Source: Albidovulum denitrificans (lineage in GTDB: Bacteria > Pseudomonadota > Alphaproteobacteria > Rhodobacterales > Rhodobacteraceae). From it: a stretch of 64,000 nucleotides of DNA. Below, in pieces: positions 23,929 through 33,429 of this stretch (position 1 is its first letter; every line of letters begins with the position of its first letter). The stretch is taken from contig NZ_PVEP01000005.1 of the NCBI RefSeq assembly GCF_002973535.1, positions 62,001-126,000 of the forward strand. The letters run 5' to 3'. A model generated the notes under the pieces. It ran no database searches. It was not told where the DNA came from and was given only the letters and a program-made list of their open reading frames with translations. The translations under genes were made by a program, and so were the position numbers.

Positions 23929-25448
23929 TCCGCAGCCTCCTTGGCATTGGCGGTGAAATCGTCGGGGAAATGCTTCAGCGCGGACATGACCGGGAAGGGC
24001 GTGAACCCCCCCAGCGCGCAGAGAGAGCCGTCCTTCATCGTCTCGCAGAGGTCTTTCAGCAACGGGATGGCCGAGGCATCGCCACGCCCGATCCGGTCGA
24101 TGGTTTCCACCCCGCGCACCGCGCCGATGCGGCAGGGGGTGCATTTGCCGCAACTTTCGACGGCGCAGAACTCCATCGCGAAGCGCGCCATCTTGCGCAT
24201 GTCGGCGGTGTCGTCGAAGACCACCAGACCCGCATGGCCGATCAGCCCGCCCCTGGCGTCGAATTCCTCATATCCGAAGGGCGTGTCGAACTGCGGCACG
24301 GCGAAATAGGCGCCGAGCGGGCCACCCACCTGAACCGCCTTCACCGGACGGCCCGATGCCGTGCCGCCGCCGATCCCCTCGACGATCTCGCCCAGCGTGG
24401 TGCCGAATGCGGTCTCATAAAGCCCGCCATATTTGACGTTCCCGGCGATTTGCAGCGGGATCGTGCCGCGCGACCGGCCAAGGCCGAAATCCTTGTAGAA
24501 GGCCGCGCCCTTCGCCATCACCACCGGGACGGAAGCCAGCGAAATCACGTTGTTCACGACCGTCGGCTTGCCGAACAGCCCCTCAAGTGCGGGGAGCGGC
24601 GGTTTCGCCCGCACCACGCCGCGCTTGCCTTCCAGCGAATTGAGAAGCGAAGTTTCCTCGCCGCAGACATAGGCGCCCGCGCCGACGCGCACCTCGATGT
24701 CGAAGGGCTTGGCGGAGTTCAGGACCGTTGCGCCCAGAACGCCTGCCTCGCGCGCAATCCGGCAGGCTTCGGTCATCACCTCGATGGCGTCGGGATATTC
24801 CGAACGCAGGTAGACATAGCCCTTGCTGGCGCCGACGGCGATCCCGGCGATGGTCATGCCTTCGATCAGGCAGAAGGGATCGCCCTCCATCAGCATCCGG
24901 TCGGCGAAGGTGCCGCTGTCGCCCTCATCGGCGTTGCAGACGATGTATTTCTGCGCACCCTCGGCCTTGCGGACGGTTTCCCACTTGATCCCGGTCGGAA
25001 AGCCCGCGCCGCCGCGCCCGCGCAAGCCGCTGTCGGTGACTTCCTTGACGATGGCCTCGCCGGACATCGCCAGCGCCTTCTTCAGCCCGGCAAGCCCGCC
25101 ATGCGATTCGTAATCGGACAGCGAGAGCGGATCGGTCAGCCCGACACGGGCGAAGGTCAGGCGGGTCTGGCCCTTGAAGAAGGGCAGGTCTTCGACCGGA
25201 CCCAGCGCCTTGTCAGAGGACCCGTCAAGGATCGCCGCCACGTCCGACGGCCCGACCGGGCCAAAGCCGGTGCGCCCGGCGTCGGTTTCGACCTCGACCA
25301 GCGGTTCAAGCCAGATCATGCCGCGGGTGCCGTTGCGGACCAGCGTCACGTTCAGACCGCGCGCCTTTGCTTCACTCAGGACGGCCTTTGCCACCTCGTC
25401 CGCACCAAGGGCGCGGGCAGCGGCATCACGGGGAACATAGACCTTCAT
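23925..25448 (-). CDS. fdsB: NAD-dependent formate dehydrogenase beta subunit (FMN, NAD)
   Basis: A 507-residue NuoF-like subunit carrying FMN, the NAD site and one 4Fe-4S cluster. The N-terminal part (1-110) is a thioredoxin-fold extension; GLRGRGGAGFPTGIKW binds FMN, ADEGDSGTF and GAYVCGEETSLLNSLEG follow, and the cluster is bound by ESCGKCTPCRIG with a later Cys in SLCALGG. It reduces NAD+ with electrons from FdsA. The start at 25448 overlaps fdsG by ATGA. FdsG and FdsB resemble the electron-input module of complex I. Confidence 0.96.
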   Translation of the reverse strand: MKVYVPRDAAARALGADEVAKAVLSEAKARGLNVTLVRNGTRGMIWLEPLVEVETDAGRTGFGPVGPSDVAAILDGSSDKALGPVEDLPFFKGQTRLTFARVGLTDPLSLSDYESHGGLAGLKKALAMSGEAIVKEVTDSGLRGRGGAGFPTGIKWETVRKAEGAQKYIVCNADEGDSGTFADRMLMEGDPFCLIEGMTIAGIAVGASKGYVYLRSEYPDAIEVMTEACRIAREAGVLGATVLNSAKPFDIEVRVGAGAYVCGEETSLLNSLEGKRGVVRAKPPLPALEGLFGKPTVVNNVISLASVPVVMAKGAAFYKDFGLGRSRGTIPLQIAGNVKYGGLYETAFGTTLGEIVEGIGGGTASGRPVKAVQVGGPLGAYFAVPQFDTPFGYEEFDARGGLIGHAGLVVFDDTADMRKMARFAMEFCAVESCGKCTPCRIGAVRGVETIDRIGRGDASAIPLLKDLCETMKDGSLCALGGFTPFPVMSALKHFPDDFTANAKEAAE

Positions 25449-25927
25449 GCGCGGATCTCCTCGATGATCTTGTGAAGACGCGCTTCGTCCACGCGGCCCA
25501 CCACCTTTCCATCGACCATGGCCGAGGGTCCGCAGGCGCAAAGACCCAGACAGTATACAGGTTCAAGCGTCACTTTTCCATCCGCCGTGGTGCCGTGCAT
25601 CCCGATCCCCAGCGCCTTTTCGGCCGCTTCGGTCAGATGATCGCTGCCCATCGACTGACAGGCTTCGGCCCGGCAGATCTTCACCACATGCGTGCCTGCG
25701 GGCTTGCTGCGGAAATCGTGGTAGAAGCTCATCACCCCATGCACTTCCGCCTTGGTCAGGTTCAGCCGGTCGGCGATCCGGGGCAGGGCGGCGGCGGGGA
25801 CGTGACCCCATTCCTCCTGCAAGGCGTGCAGGATCGGCAAAAGCGGCCCTTCGAGGCCGATCAAGCCGGTGATGATCTCATCCGTGCGCGCGGCAATCGC
25901 GGCATCTGTCGTGGCGGCTTTCGTCAT
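25445..25927 (-). CDS. fdsG: NAD-dependent formate dehydrogenase gamma subunit (2Fe-2S)
   Basis: A 160-residue NuoE-like subunit with a thioredoxin fold. The four cysteines that bind a 2Fe-2S cluster are in CRAEACQSMG and YCLGLCACGPS. The ATG at 25927 (MTKAAT) is preferred over an in-frame TTG at 25957 because a GAGG site lies upstream and the first domain starts soon after. It is the first gene of fdsGBA-fdhD-fdsD, so the promoter and the LysR-type palindrome at 26003 control the operon. Confidence 0.94.
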   Translation of the reverse strand: MTKAATTDAAIAARTDEIITGLIGLEGPLLPILHALQEEWGHVPAAALPRIADRLNLTKAEVHGVMSFYHDFRSKPAGTHVVKICRAEACQSMGSDHLTEAAEKALGIGMHGTTADGKVTLEPVYCLGLCACGPSAMVDGKVVGRVDEARLHKIIEEIRA

Positions 25928-26002
25928 CGGGGCCTCACATTGTTGTTCCGTCTGCAATCGGCGCTATTCATTCGCCATTCAATACCAAACTTCCGTTATT
26001 TC

Positions 26003-26017
26003 ATAGGCAGAGCCTAT
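26003..26017. promoter_or_regulatory. LysR-type operator candidate upstream of the fds operon
   Basis: The perfect palindrome ATAGGC-AGA-GCCTAT (26003-26017) contains the T-N11-A core of LysR-family binding sites (T26004, A26016). It is 76 bp upstream of fdsG and 107 bp upstream of the divergent ade gene. Formate dehydrogenase operons of this kind are often controlled by a LysR-family protein (FdsR), but no such gene is adjacent here. Confidence 0.55.
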
Positions 26018-26123
26018 CAAACTTGCGTGCGCAAATGCGCCGTCGAAGCGGCCGGAAGCGTCATGCGCTGGACCTTTGGGGCGCTTTGGTTTCTGCTGCG
26101 GGAAGGCAAGGAAAGGCAGTCGA

Positions 26124-27818
26124 ATGGCAGATCTCGAGACGCGGATCGCGCAGGGGCGCGGGGATGAACCGGCCGATCTGGTCCTGCGCGGGGGGCGGGT
26201 GCTTTGCGTCGTGACCGGCGCGCTGATCGAGGGCGATGTCGCGATCTGTGGCGACACCATTGTCGGCCTTGGCGCGGGGTATGAAGGGCGCGAGGTAATC
26301 GACGTCTCCGGCCTGACGCTGGTGCCGGGTTTCATCGACACGCATCTGCATATCGAAAGCTCTCTCGTCACGCCGTTCGAGTTCGACCGCTGCGTCGGCC
26401 CCCGTGGCGTGACCACGGCCATCTGCGATCCGCATGAGATCGCCAATGTCATCGGCCTGCCGGGTATTCGCTATTTTCAGGAGGCGTCGGACCACACGCT
26501 GATGGACATCCGCGTGCAGTTGTCTTCCTGCGTGCCTTCCACCCATATGGAAACCGCCGGTGCGACGCTGGATGCGGGCGATCTGGCGCAGGTGATGGGC
26601 CATCCGTCCGGTATCGGGTTGGCCGAATTCATGAACTATCCCGGCGTGATCCACCGCGACCCCGGCTGCATGGAAAAGCTGCGGCTGTTCGCGGGCGGCC
26701 ATATCGACGGCCATTGCCCACAACTTTCGGGCCGTGATCTGAACGCCTATATCGCCGCCGGCATCCGCACGGAGCATGAGGCGACGACGGCGGAAGAGGC
26801 GGTCGAGAAGCTGCAAAAAGGGATGCGGGTCCTGATCCGCGAAGGCTCTGTCTCGAAGGATCTTGAGGCGCTGGCCCCGGTCCTGAGCGATGTCACCTCG
26901 GCCTATATGTGCCTGTGTACCGACGACAGGAATCCTTTGGACATCGGGGAACATGGCCATCTCGACTACATGATCCGCCGCCTGATCGAACGCGGTTGCC
27001 GGCCCTTGGCGGTCTACCGCGCGGCCTCGCTGTCCGCTGCCGAGGCGTTCGGGTTGAAGGATCGCGGCCAGATCGCGCCGGGCAAGCGGGCGGACATCGT
27101 CGCGGTGGATTCGCTTGCGGGGTGTCATGCGCAACTGGTCCTTTGCGCCGGGCGCCGCCTGACGGACGCCGCCTTCGCCGCCCGCCAGACGATCCCGCCC
27201 GTCGGCCGCCAGTCGGTCAAGGCCCCCCGCGTCCGGGCCGAGGACTTCCGCGCCCGCGCCAACCGGGTGGAAACCGACGTCATCGGCATCATCGAAGGCA
27301 AGATCATCACCGAACATCTGCGTGAGGAGATTGCGATCGAAGACGGCGACAAACGCCCCGACCCGGCCCGTGACCTGATCCGCATCGCGGTGGTGGAACG
27401 GCACGGGAAGAACGGCAACATCGCCACCGGCTTCGTGAAGGGCTTTGGCCTGACAGCCGGTGCCATTGCCTCGACAGTTTGCCACGATCATCACAACATC
27501 GCCGTTGTCGGCGCCGATTATGCCGACATGGCGCTGGCCGCGAACCGGCTGTCAGAGATCGAGGGCGGCTTTGTCGTCGCACTGGGCGGCAGGGTGCTGG
27601 CCGAACTGGCGCTGCCGGTCGCCGGGTTGATGAGCCTTCGGCCGTTCGAGGAGGTCCGCGAAGCCCTCGTCGCCCTTCGCGCCGCCGCACGGTCGCTTGG
27701 CGTCACGCTTGAGGAACCGTTCCTGCAACTCGCCTTCCTTGCCCTGCCGGTCATCCCAGCGCTGAAGATCACCGATCGCGGCATGGTCGATGTGACCAAG
27801 TTCGAGATCATCGCATAG
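26124..27818 (+). CDS. ade: Adenine deaminase
   Basis: A 564-residue amidohydrolase that converts adenine to hypoxanthine and ammonia, for purine salvage and nitrogen use. Recognisable parts: the metal-binding [12 protein letters not shown] near residue 70, [22 protein letters not shown], and in the C-terminal half [13 protein letters not shown] (here [13 protein letters not shown]), which is typical of the Ade family and not of adenosine deaminases. The start at 26124 is the first ATG and has AAGGA upstream; an in-frame TTG at 26076 is rejected. It is divergent from the fds operon, and the two share a 196-bp control region. Confidence 0.93.
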   Translation: MADLETRIAQGRGDEPADLVLRGGRVLCVVTGALIEGDVAICGDTIVGLGAGYEGREVIDVSGLTLVPGFIDTHLHIESSLVTPFEFDRCVGPRGVTTAICDPHEIANVIGLPGIRYFQEASDHTLMDIRVQLSSCVPSTHMETAGATLDAGDLAQVMGHPSGIGLAEFMNYPGVIHRDPGCMEKLRLFAGGHIDGHCPQLSGRDLNAYIAAGIRTEHEATTAEEAVEKLQKGMRVLIREGSVSKDLEALAPVLSDVTSAYMCLCTDDRNPLDIGEHGHLDYMIRRLIERGCRPLAVYRAASLSAAEAFGLKDRGQIAPGKRADIVAVDSLAGCHAQLVLCAGRRLTDAAFAARQTIPPVGRQSVKAPRVRAEDFRARANRVETDVIGIIEGKIITEHLREEIAIEDGDKRPDPARDLIRIAVVERHGKNGNIATGFVKGFGLTAGAIASTVCHDHHNIAVVGADYADMALAANRLSEIEGGFVVALGGRVLAELALPVAGLMSLRPFEEVREALVALRAAARSLGVTLEEPFLQLAFLALPVIPALKITDRGMVDVTKFEIIA

Positions 27819-27853
27819 GTCCGGCGAAACTTAGCCGATCGTCGAAGTTTTTC

Positions 27854-27880
27854 TTGAGCGACTCGGCGTGCGGGTATACT
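27854..27880 (+). promoter_or_regulatory. Sigma-70-like promoter for the ArsR operon, possibly leaderless
   Basis: A near-consensus -10 box, TATACT (27875-27880), preceded by TTGAGC (27854-27859) at a short 15-bp spacing; TTCTTG three bases earlier would give 18 bp. The ATG of the arsR-type gene is at 27888, seven bases after the -10 box, where transcription should start. There is no Shine-Dalgarno sequence before that ATG. Confidence 0.55.
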
Positions 27881-27887
27881 TAGTGAC

Positions 27888-28229
27888 ATGGCTAAGCATG
27901 ATCCCGACCTCTCCGCCCTGTTCCACGCGCTTTCTGATCCGACCCGGCGGGCGATCCTGTCGCGGCTGGCCGAAGGGCCGGCGGCGGTCACGGAACTTGC
28001 CGAACCGACCGGCCTTCGGCTGCCCACGGTGATGCGGCACCTTTCGGTGCTGGAAGAGGCGGGGCTGATCGCCACGACCAAGGAAGGGCGCGTCCGTTCC
28101 TGCGCGATGGTGCCAGAGGCGCTGGCCCCGATGCGAACATGGCTCGATGAACAGCGGGCCATCTGGGAGGCGCGGCTTGACCGGCTGGACGACTATGTCA
28201 CGAACCTAATGAAGGAACGCGCGAAATGA
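27888..28229 (+). CDS. ArsR-family transcriptional regulator
   Basis: A 113-residue winged-helix regulator of the ArsR type that lacks metal-binding cysteines: HALSDPTRRAILSRLAEGPA, then LRLPTVMRHLSVLEEAGLI as recognition helix and KEGRVRSCAM as wing. This subgroup typically sits in front of AHSA1-domain (SRPBCC) genes, and here the stop overlaps the next gene by ATGA. It probably represses its own operon. The signal is unknown. A leaderless mRNA is likely because the -10 box ends 7 bp before the ATG. Confidence 0.9.
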   Translation: MAKHDPDLSALFHALSDPTRRAILSRLAEGPAAVTELAEPTGLRLPTVMRHLSVLEEAGLIATTKEGRVRSCAMVPEALAPMRTWLDEQRAIWEARLDRLDDYVTNLMKERAK

Positions 28230-28702
28230 CCCTCGATCTCGATCCCGAAACCGACCTCAGCTTCACCCGCACGCTTGCCGTACCCCGGCAGCTTGTCTGG
28301 GAATGCTGGACCGAGCCGAAGCACATCCCGCATTTCTTCATCCCCGCGCCGCACAAGGTGACCTCGGTGGATATCGACCTGCGCGTCGGCGGGCGGTTCA
28401 ACACCACCTTCGACGTCGAGGGCAACAGCATGGACAACAAGGGTGTCTATCTTGAGGTCGTGCCGGGCGAAAAGCTGGTCTTCACCGACACCTATACCGA
28501 AGGCTGGAAACCGGCGGCAGAGCCGTTCATGACGGCGATCCTGATCCTGTCGGACACGGCCGATGGTGGCACGTCCTACACCGCGATCGCGCGGCACCGC
28601 TCGCCCGAGGCACGCAAGACGCATGAGGAGATGGGCTTCTTCGACGGCTGGGGGACGGTCGTGACGCAGCTTGAGGGTTATGCGAAGGGCCTGATGCCAT
28701 GA
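28226..28702 (+). CDS. AHSA1/SRPBCC-domain protein
   Basis: A 158-residue protein made of one AHSA1-type SRPBCC domain, a helix-grip fold with a deep hydrophobic cavity that binds small lipophilic ligands. Typical sequences are FTRTLAVPRQLVWECWTEP at the start, the VDIDLRVGGRFNTTFDVEG strand pair, and HRSPEARKTHEEMGFFDGW near the end. It is coupled to the ArsR gene upstream and the double-domain gene downstream by 4-bp overlaps. No enzymatic activity can be assigned; ligand binding or stress response is the usual suggestion. Confidence 0.87.
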   Translation: MTLDLDPETDLSFTRTLAVPRQLVWECWTEPKHIPHFFIPAPHKVTSVDIDLRVGGRFNTTFDVEGNSMDNKGVYLEVVPGEKLVFTDTYTEGWKPAAEPFMTAILILSDTADGGTSYTAIARHRSPEARKTHEEMGFFDGWGTVVTQLEGYAKGLMP

Positions 28703-29574
28703 CCGGCCGCTTCGCGACGCTTGCCTTTGAACGGCGGGTGGAGGCGCCTCTGGCGACCTTGTGGCAGGCCTGGACGGCGCCCGCCGCCCGCGCGATCTGG
28801 TCCGCGCCCGATCCCTCGGTGACGGTTGAGGTGATCGAGGCCAGGCCGGGCGCGGGCGGGCGCGAGGTGTCGCTGTGCAAGGTCGCGGGCAAGCCCGACC
28901 TGCGCTGTGAGGTCGGATGGCTTGCCCTGCAACCTTCGGCGTGCAGCGTGAATTCCGAGCTGGTCATGATCGACGGGCTGGCGCAATCCGCCGCGCTGGT
29001 GACGGCAGAGTTCCTTGGCGCGCCGGAAGGCAGCAGCCTGACGGTGACGGTGCAGCTTTCCTCCCTCGCTGCGGATATGGAGGCCGGCTACCGCGAAGGG
29101 TTCGCCGCCGGCCTCGACAATCTTGCCGGGGTCGCGGCGCGGACGATGGTTCTGGAACGGGTCATCGCGGCCCCGCGGCAGGTGGTCTGGGACGCCTGGA
29201 TGAACACGGAAACCCTGCCGCTTTGGTGGGGGCCTGACGGGTTTTCCTGCCGCACCAGCCGGATCGACCTTCGGTCGGGAGGTGAGTGGGTCTTTGACAT
29301 GATCGCGCCCGATGGCACGGTCTTTCCCAACCATCACCGCTATGGCGCGCTGCGCCCCGGTGAGGGCTTCGCCTATGCGCTTCTCTGGGGGGAGAACGGC
29401 CCGAAACATGCCGATGCCTGGGCGGCGTTCGAGGATCAGGACGGGGCGACGAAGGTCACGCTGGGGATGGTATTCAGTACGGCCGCCGAGTTTCAGGAGG
29501 CGCGCGGTTTCGGTGCCGAGGAGCTGGGCCAGCAGACGCTGGGCAAGCTCGCGCGCTTTGTCGGGGCCGATTAG
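28699..29574 (+). CDS. Tandem AHSA1/SRPBCC-domain protein
   Basis: A 291-residue protein with two AHSA1-type domains in tandem. The first (about 1-145) is divergent: FERRVEAPLATLWQAWTAP is clear, but the middle is weak. The second (about 148-290) is well conserved: LERVIAAPRQVVWDAWMN, LPLWWGPDGFSC, LRSGGEWVFDMIAPDG and HHRYGAL. Tandem AHSA1 fusions are less common than single-domain forms and may create a pseudo-dimer with two pockets. It is the last gene of the ArsR-controlled trio and converges with hutC, whose stop is 10 bp away. Confidence 0.85.
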   Translation: MTGRFATLAFERRVEAPLATLWQAWTAPAARAIWSAPDPSVTVEVIEARPGAGGREVSLCKVAGKPDLRCEVGWLALQPSACSVNSELVMIDGLAQSAALVTAEFLGAPEGSSLTVTVQLSSLAADMEAGYREGFAAGLDNLAGVAARTMVLERVIAAPRQVVWDAWMNTETLPLWWGPDGFSCRTSRIDLRSGGEWVFDMIAPDGTVFPNHHRYGALRPGEGFAYALLWGENGPKHADAWAAFEDQDGATKVTLGMVFSTAAEFQEARGFGAEELGQQTLGKLARFVGAD

Positions 29575-29583
29575 GCCGGGCCG

Positions 29584-30321
29584 CTACAGGTTGGCGGAGC
29601 CGTCCTGCGGTGAAAAGCGTGCGGCCAACTGATGCTTGCTGCCGGGATAGGTCAGGCAGGCGAAGGTGATCGGGCGACCCTCGAACTCTGTCCTCCGGGT
29701 GATCTCAAGGCAGGGGGTCGCCGGGGCGATCCCCAGAAGGCGCGCGACGGCGGACGGCGCGACGACCGCACGGATCAGGTGTTCGGCGGAACTCCACGGG
29801 ACTTGCCGCAACAGCCATGTCCCTGCCGGTTCCTCGGCAAAATCCGCCTCTTCGGCCAGAGGGACCGAGGTCAGGTTGATGATGCGGCGTTCGTGGCAGA
29901 AGGGGTCGCTGTCGGCGTGGTGGACATAGTCCAGCGCGATGATCCGCTGACCGGCCTCGATGCCCGGAAGCAGGGCCAGATCGTCGGGTCCGGCGGCGCG
30001 GATGGTGCGGTTGAGAAGTGTGAAGCTGTAGGCCCCGCCCCTTTCGCGCACCTCTTCGCCGATATTCGCAATCGTCATCACGGCGGACTGGCCGCGCGGT
30101 CGGGCGACGAAGGTTCCGCCCTTGCGGCGGCGTTCAAGATAGCCTTCGCGCGTCAGCTGCGTCAGCGCCTTGTTCACCGTCATGCGCGAGACGCCGTAAT
30201 CCGCCGCCATGTCGGTTTCGAACGGGATACGGTGGCCGGGGGGCCAGGTGCCGCCAAGGATATTGTCGCGCACGTCCGACAGGATGCGTTCATGCAGCGT
30301 CGCGGGTCTGGCCTCGGTCAT
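29584..30321 (-). CDS. hutC: Histidine utilization repressor (GntR family)
   Basis: A 245-residue GntR/HutC regulator: N-terminal winged helix (about 8-75, with IPFETDMAADYGVSRMTV and NKALTQLTREGYLERR) and a C-terminal UTRA ligand-binding domain (about 95-235). HutC proteins repress hut genes until urocanate binds. It is the last gene of hutIHGUDC and so probably autoregulated. A GGAAGGG site precedes the ATG. The GTATATAC palindrome in the hutI-hutF gap is the likely operator. Confidence 0.93.
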   Translation of the reverse strand: MTEARPATLHERILSDVRDNILGGTWPPGHRIPFETDMAADYGVSRMTVNKALTQLTREGYLERRRKGGTFVARPRGQSAVMTIANIGEEVRERGGAYSFTLLNRTIRAAGPDDLALLPGIEAGQRIIALDYVHHADSDPFCHERRIINLTSVPLAEEADFAEEPAGTWLLRQVPWSSAEHLIRAVVAPSAVARLLGIAPATPCLEITRRTEFEGRPITFACLTYPGSKHQLAARFSPQDGSANL

Positions 30322-30361
30322 CTTTCCCTTCCGCGCGCGGCGCGGCCCTTTTCACGGATCG

Positions 30362-30919
30362 TCAGGGCCGGGCTTCGAGAAGGACGAAAGCGGCATTCCT
30401 GTCCGGTGTCACCCCGATCCTGTCTTGCGTCACGATCAGGTCGCCCGCCGTCATAGCGGCCCTGACGGCCCCTGTCACGCCGACCGGATCAAGGGCGAGA
30501 AGGGCGGTGACGGCGCCCGCCTCTCCGACCTCAACCTCCGAACCCGCCCCGGCCTCGATCCAGCGCATCGCGGGCCGGTAGGCGCCGCGCCGGGTCATCA
30601 GGTTCAGATCGCGCGCGATGCCGGGGCCGTTCAGGGTGCAGGAGGTTTTCGCCTCGCCCCGGAACGGCAGCGGGGTCAGGGGCGACAGCGGATGGGCGAT
30701 GCCGTCGATGGTCAGCACCATCGGCGGCCCGTCCAGTTGCGCGATGATCCGATCGGTGCCGGGGAATTCCGAAAACGGCTGCGCGCCGGTGATTTCGGCG
30801 ATGCTGATGCGGACCAGAACGCCCCCGGCGTCGCGCAGCGCCCAAAGCTCCCGCGTGGTACCCGCGCCGTTCTTCCACGGCACGGGCGGGCAGTCGGCAT
30901 GGCGGATCAGGCGCGCCAC
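30362..30919 (-). CDS. hutD: HutD family protein
   Basis: A 185-residue cupin-like protein of the HutD/Ves family, found in hut operons and thought to limit or balance histidine breakdown; its exact function is unresolved. Family features: PPVPWKNGAGTTRELW near residue 11, ISIAEITGAQPFSEFPGTDR, and FVLLEA at the end. The start is uncertain: GTG at 30919 gives the usual N terminus just before the WKNG motif and is used here, with TTG at 30931 the alternative; both overlap or abut the hutU stop. It lies between hutU and hutC. Confidence 0.83.
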   Translation of the reverse strand: MARLIRHADCPPVPWKNGAGTTRELWALRDAGGVLVRISIAEITGAQPFSEFPGTDRIIAQLDGPPMVLTIDGIAHPLSPLTPLPFRGEAKTSCTLNGPGIARDLNLMTRRGAYRPAMRWIEAGAGSEVEVGEAGAVTALLALDPVGVTGAVRAAMTAGDLIVTQDRIGVTPDRNAAFVLLEARP

Positions 30920-30920
30920 G

Positions 30921-32618
30921 TCAGTTGCCAAGGATCGAGGGCAGGCGCAGCCCATGGTCCCGCGCGCAATCGACGGCGATGTCATAGCCCGCATCGGCAT
31001 GGCGCCAGACGCCCGAGGCCGGATCGTTCCACAACACCCGCTCAAGCCGCTTTGCGGCCTCGGGCGTGCCATCGGCGACGATCACCACGCCCGCATGCTG
31101 GGAAAAGCCCATGCCGACCCCGCCGCCGTGATGCAGCGATACCCAGGTCGCGCCGCTTGCGGTGTTCACCAGCGCGTTCAGCAGCGGCCAGTCCGACACG
31201 GCGTCCGAGCCGTCCTTCATCGCCTCCGTCTCACGGTTCGGGCTTGCCACCGATCCGCTGTCGAGGTGATCGCGGCCGATGACGACGGGGGCCTTCAACT
31301 CCCCCCGCGCGACCATCTCGTTGAACATCAGCCCGGCCCGGTGCCGGTCGCCCAGGCCGATCCAGCAAATCCGCGCGGGTAGCCCCTGAAACGCGATCCG
31401 GTCCCGCGCCATGTCCAGCCAGCGGTGAAGATGCGCATTCTCGGGGAAAAGCTTCTTCATCGCTTCGTCGGTCTTGTAGATATCCTCCGGGTCGCCGGAA
31501 AGCGCGCACCAGCGGAAGGGGCCGATCCCCTTGCAGAAAAGCGGACGGATATAGGCCGGAACGAAGCCGGGGAAGGCGAAGGCATCTTCCAGCCCCTCAT
31601 CCTTGGCGACCTGACGGATGTTGTTGCCGTAATCGAGCGTCGGGACGCCCGCGTTCCAGAACTCGACCATCGCCGCGACGTGTTGCTTCATGCTGGCGCG
31701 GGCGGCCTTTTCGACGCCCTTGGGGTCGCTTTCCTGCTTGGCGCGCCATTCCGCGACCGTCCAGCCGATCGGCAGGTAGCCATGGATCGGATCGTGGGCC
31801 GATGTCTGGTCGGTGACGATGTCGGGGCGCATGCCGCCGTCCTTCATGCGGGCGCAAATTTCCGGGAAGACCTCGGCGGCGTTGCCGATCAGGGCCACCG
31901 ATTTCGCTTCCCCCGCCTTGGTCCACTGCGCGATCAGCGCCAGCGCCTCGTCCAGCGAATGCGTCTTGGCATCGCAGTAGCGGGTACGGATACGGAAATC
32001 GGCGCGCGTCTCGTCGCATTCGACGGCGAGGCAGCAGGCGCCCGCCATCACGGCGGCCAAGGGCTGCGCGCCGCCCATGCCGCCAAGGCCTCCGGTCAGG
32101 ATCCATTTGCCCTTCAGGTCGCCGCCGTAATGCTGGCGACCCGCCTCGGCGAAGGTTTCATAGGTCCCCTGAACGATGCCCTGCGTGCCGATATAGATCC
32201 AGGACCCGGCGGTCATCTGGCCGTACATCATCAGGCCCTTCTTATCCAACTCGTTGAAATGGTCCCAGTTGGCCCAATGCGGCACGAGGTTGGAATTGGC
32301 GATCAGCACGCGCGGGGCATCGGCGTGGGTGCGCACCACGGCGACCGGGCGGCCGGACTGCACCACAAGCGTTTCATCCGCTTCAAGCGTCTTCAGCGTG
32401 GTGACGATGCGGTCGAAATCCTCCCACGTCCGGGCGGCGCGGCCGATGCCGCCATAGACGACCAACTCATGCGGGTTTTCCGCCACATCGGGGTGGAGGT
32501 TGTTCATCAACATCCGCATCGGTGCTTCGGTCAGCCAGCTTTTCGCGGTGATCTCGGTCCCGGTGGGGGGGAAGACGTCGCGGGTGTTGTGACGGGCGTT
32601 CGGGGTGTGATCGGTCAT
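30921..32618 (-). CDS. hutU: Urocanate hydratase
   Basis: A 565-residue urocanase, the second enzyme of histidine degradation, which adds water to urocanate to form imidazolone propionate using tightly bound NAD+. Hallmarks: [18 protein letters not shown], the Rossmann-like [13 protein letters not shown], and the catalytic-site region [14 protein letters not shown]. Length fits the family (about 550-560). The start at 32618 has AAGGT upstream and is 4 bp after the hutG stop; a frame extension into hutG is rejected. Cytoplasmic, within the hutIHGUDC operon. Confidence 0.97.
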   Translation of the reverse strand: MTDHTPNARHNTRDVFPPTGTEITAKSWLTEAPMRMLMNNLHPDVAENPHELVVYGGIGRAARTWEDFDRIVTTLKTLEADETLVVQSGRPVAVVRTHADAPRVLIANSNLVPHWANWDHFNELDKKGLMMYGQMTAGSWIYIGTQGIVQGTYETFAEAGRQHYGGDLKGKWILTGGLGGMGGAQPLAAVMAGACCLAVECDETRADFRIRTRYCDAKTHSLDEALALIAQWTKAGEAKSVALIGNAAEVFPEICARMKDGGMRPDIVTDQTSAHDPIHGYLPIGWTVAEWRAKQESDPKGVEKAARASMKQHVAAMVEFWNAGVPTLDYGNNIRQVAKDEGLEDAFAFPGFVPAYIRPLFCKGIGPFRWCALSGDPEDIYKTDEAMKKLFPENAHLHRWLDMARDRIAFQGLPARICWIGLGDRHRAGLMFNEMVARGELKAPVVIGRDHLDSGSVASPNRETEAMKDGSDAVSDWPLLNALVNTASGATWVSLHHGGGVGMGFSQHAGVVIVADGTPEAAKRLERVLWNDPASGVWRHADAGYDIAVDCARDHGLRLPSILGN

Positions 32619-32622
32619 CGGG

Positions 32623-33429
32623 TTACCTTTTTTCGGCAAGGGTTGGGGCAAGGGCCGCAAGGCGCGACAGCATGGCGGCAAGGGCCGGGCGCAGCGCCGC
32701 CGCCTTGGCGGGGGAAAGATCGAAGGGCGGGGTCTCGGTCGCCAGATGGCTTGCCTGCGCAAGCTCCATCTGGATCGCATGAAAACCCTCGGCCGGGCGG
32801 CCATACCGGCGCGTCGTCCAGCCGCCCTTGAAACGGCCATTCAGCACGTTGGTGCGGCCCGACGCGCGGGCCGCCTCGACCGTCGCGGCCTCGATCCGGG
32901 GATCGCAGGTCGCGCCGCCATTGGTGCCGATGTTGAAATCCGGCAGGGTGCCGTCGAAAAGCCAGGGGATGACCGACCGGATCGAATGGCAATCCCACAG
33001 GATCGCCACGCCGTGCCGGGCCTTGACGCGGTCCAGTTCCGCCGCAAGCGCGGCGTGGTAGGGGGCGTGATAGGCGGCCAGCCGCGCGGCGGTGTCCTCG
33101 GCACCCGGTTCCGCGCCCTCGCGCCAGATCGGCGTGCCGTCGAAGGTGGTCAGCGGCACGAGGTCGGTGGTGGAGGCGCCGGGATACAGGCTTTGGCCCG
33201 AGGGATCGCGGTTGGCGTCGATCACATAGCGGTGGAAGTTTGCCCGCACCACCGTCAGGCCGGGGATCAGCCCGGCGTAAAGCCGGTCCACATGCCAGTC
33301 GGTGTCGCGCAGGATGCGGCCTTCGTCGTTCAGCCGGTCGCGAATGTCTTGCGGAACATCGGTCCCGACATGGGGCATGCCAAGGACGATCGGGCCATCG
33401 CCCCGCGTGACGGTGAAAAGCGCGCTCAT
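32623..33429 (-). CDS. hutG: N-formylglutamate deformylase
   Basis: A 268-residue N-formylglutamate amidohydrolase, last step of the five-step histidine pathway, giving glutamate and formate. Metal-binding and family motifs: [32 protein letters not shown] and [10 protein letters not shown]. Because it is paired with HutF (formimidoylglutamate deiminase), formimidoylglutamate is broken down through N-formylglutamate and not by a formiminoglutamase. The formate released could be used by the Fds enzyme encoded in this window (inference). The start overlaps the hutH stop by ATGA. Confidence 0.94.
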   Translation of the reverse strand: MSALFTVTRGDGPIVLGMPHVGTDVPQDIRDRLNDEGRILRDTDWHVDRLYAGLIPGLTVVRANFHRYVIDANRDPSGQSLYPGASTTDLVPLTTFDGTPIWREGAEPGAEDTAARLAAYHAPYHAALAAELDRVKARHGVAILWDCHSIRSVIPWLFDGTLPDFNIGTNGGATCDPRIEAATVEAARASGRTNVLNGRFKGGWTTRRYGRPAEGFHAIQMELAQASHLATETPPFDLSPAKAAALRPALAAMLSRLAALAPTLAEKR

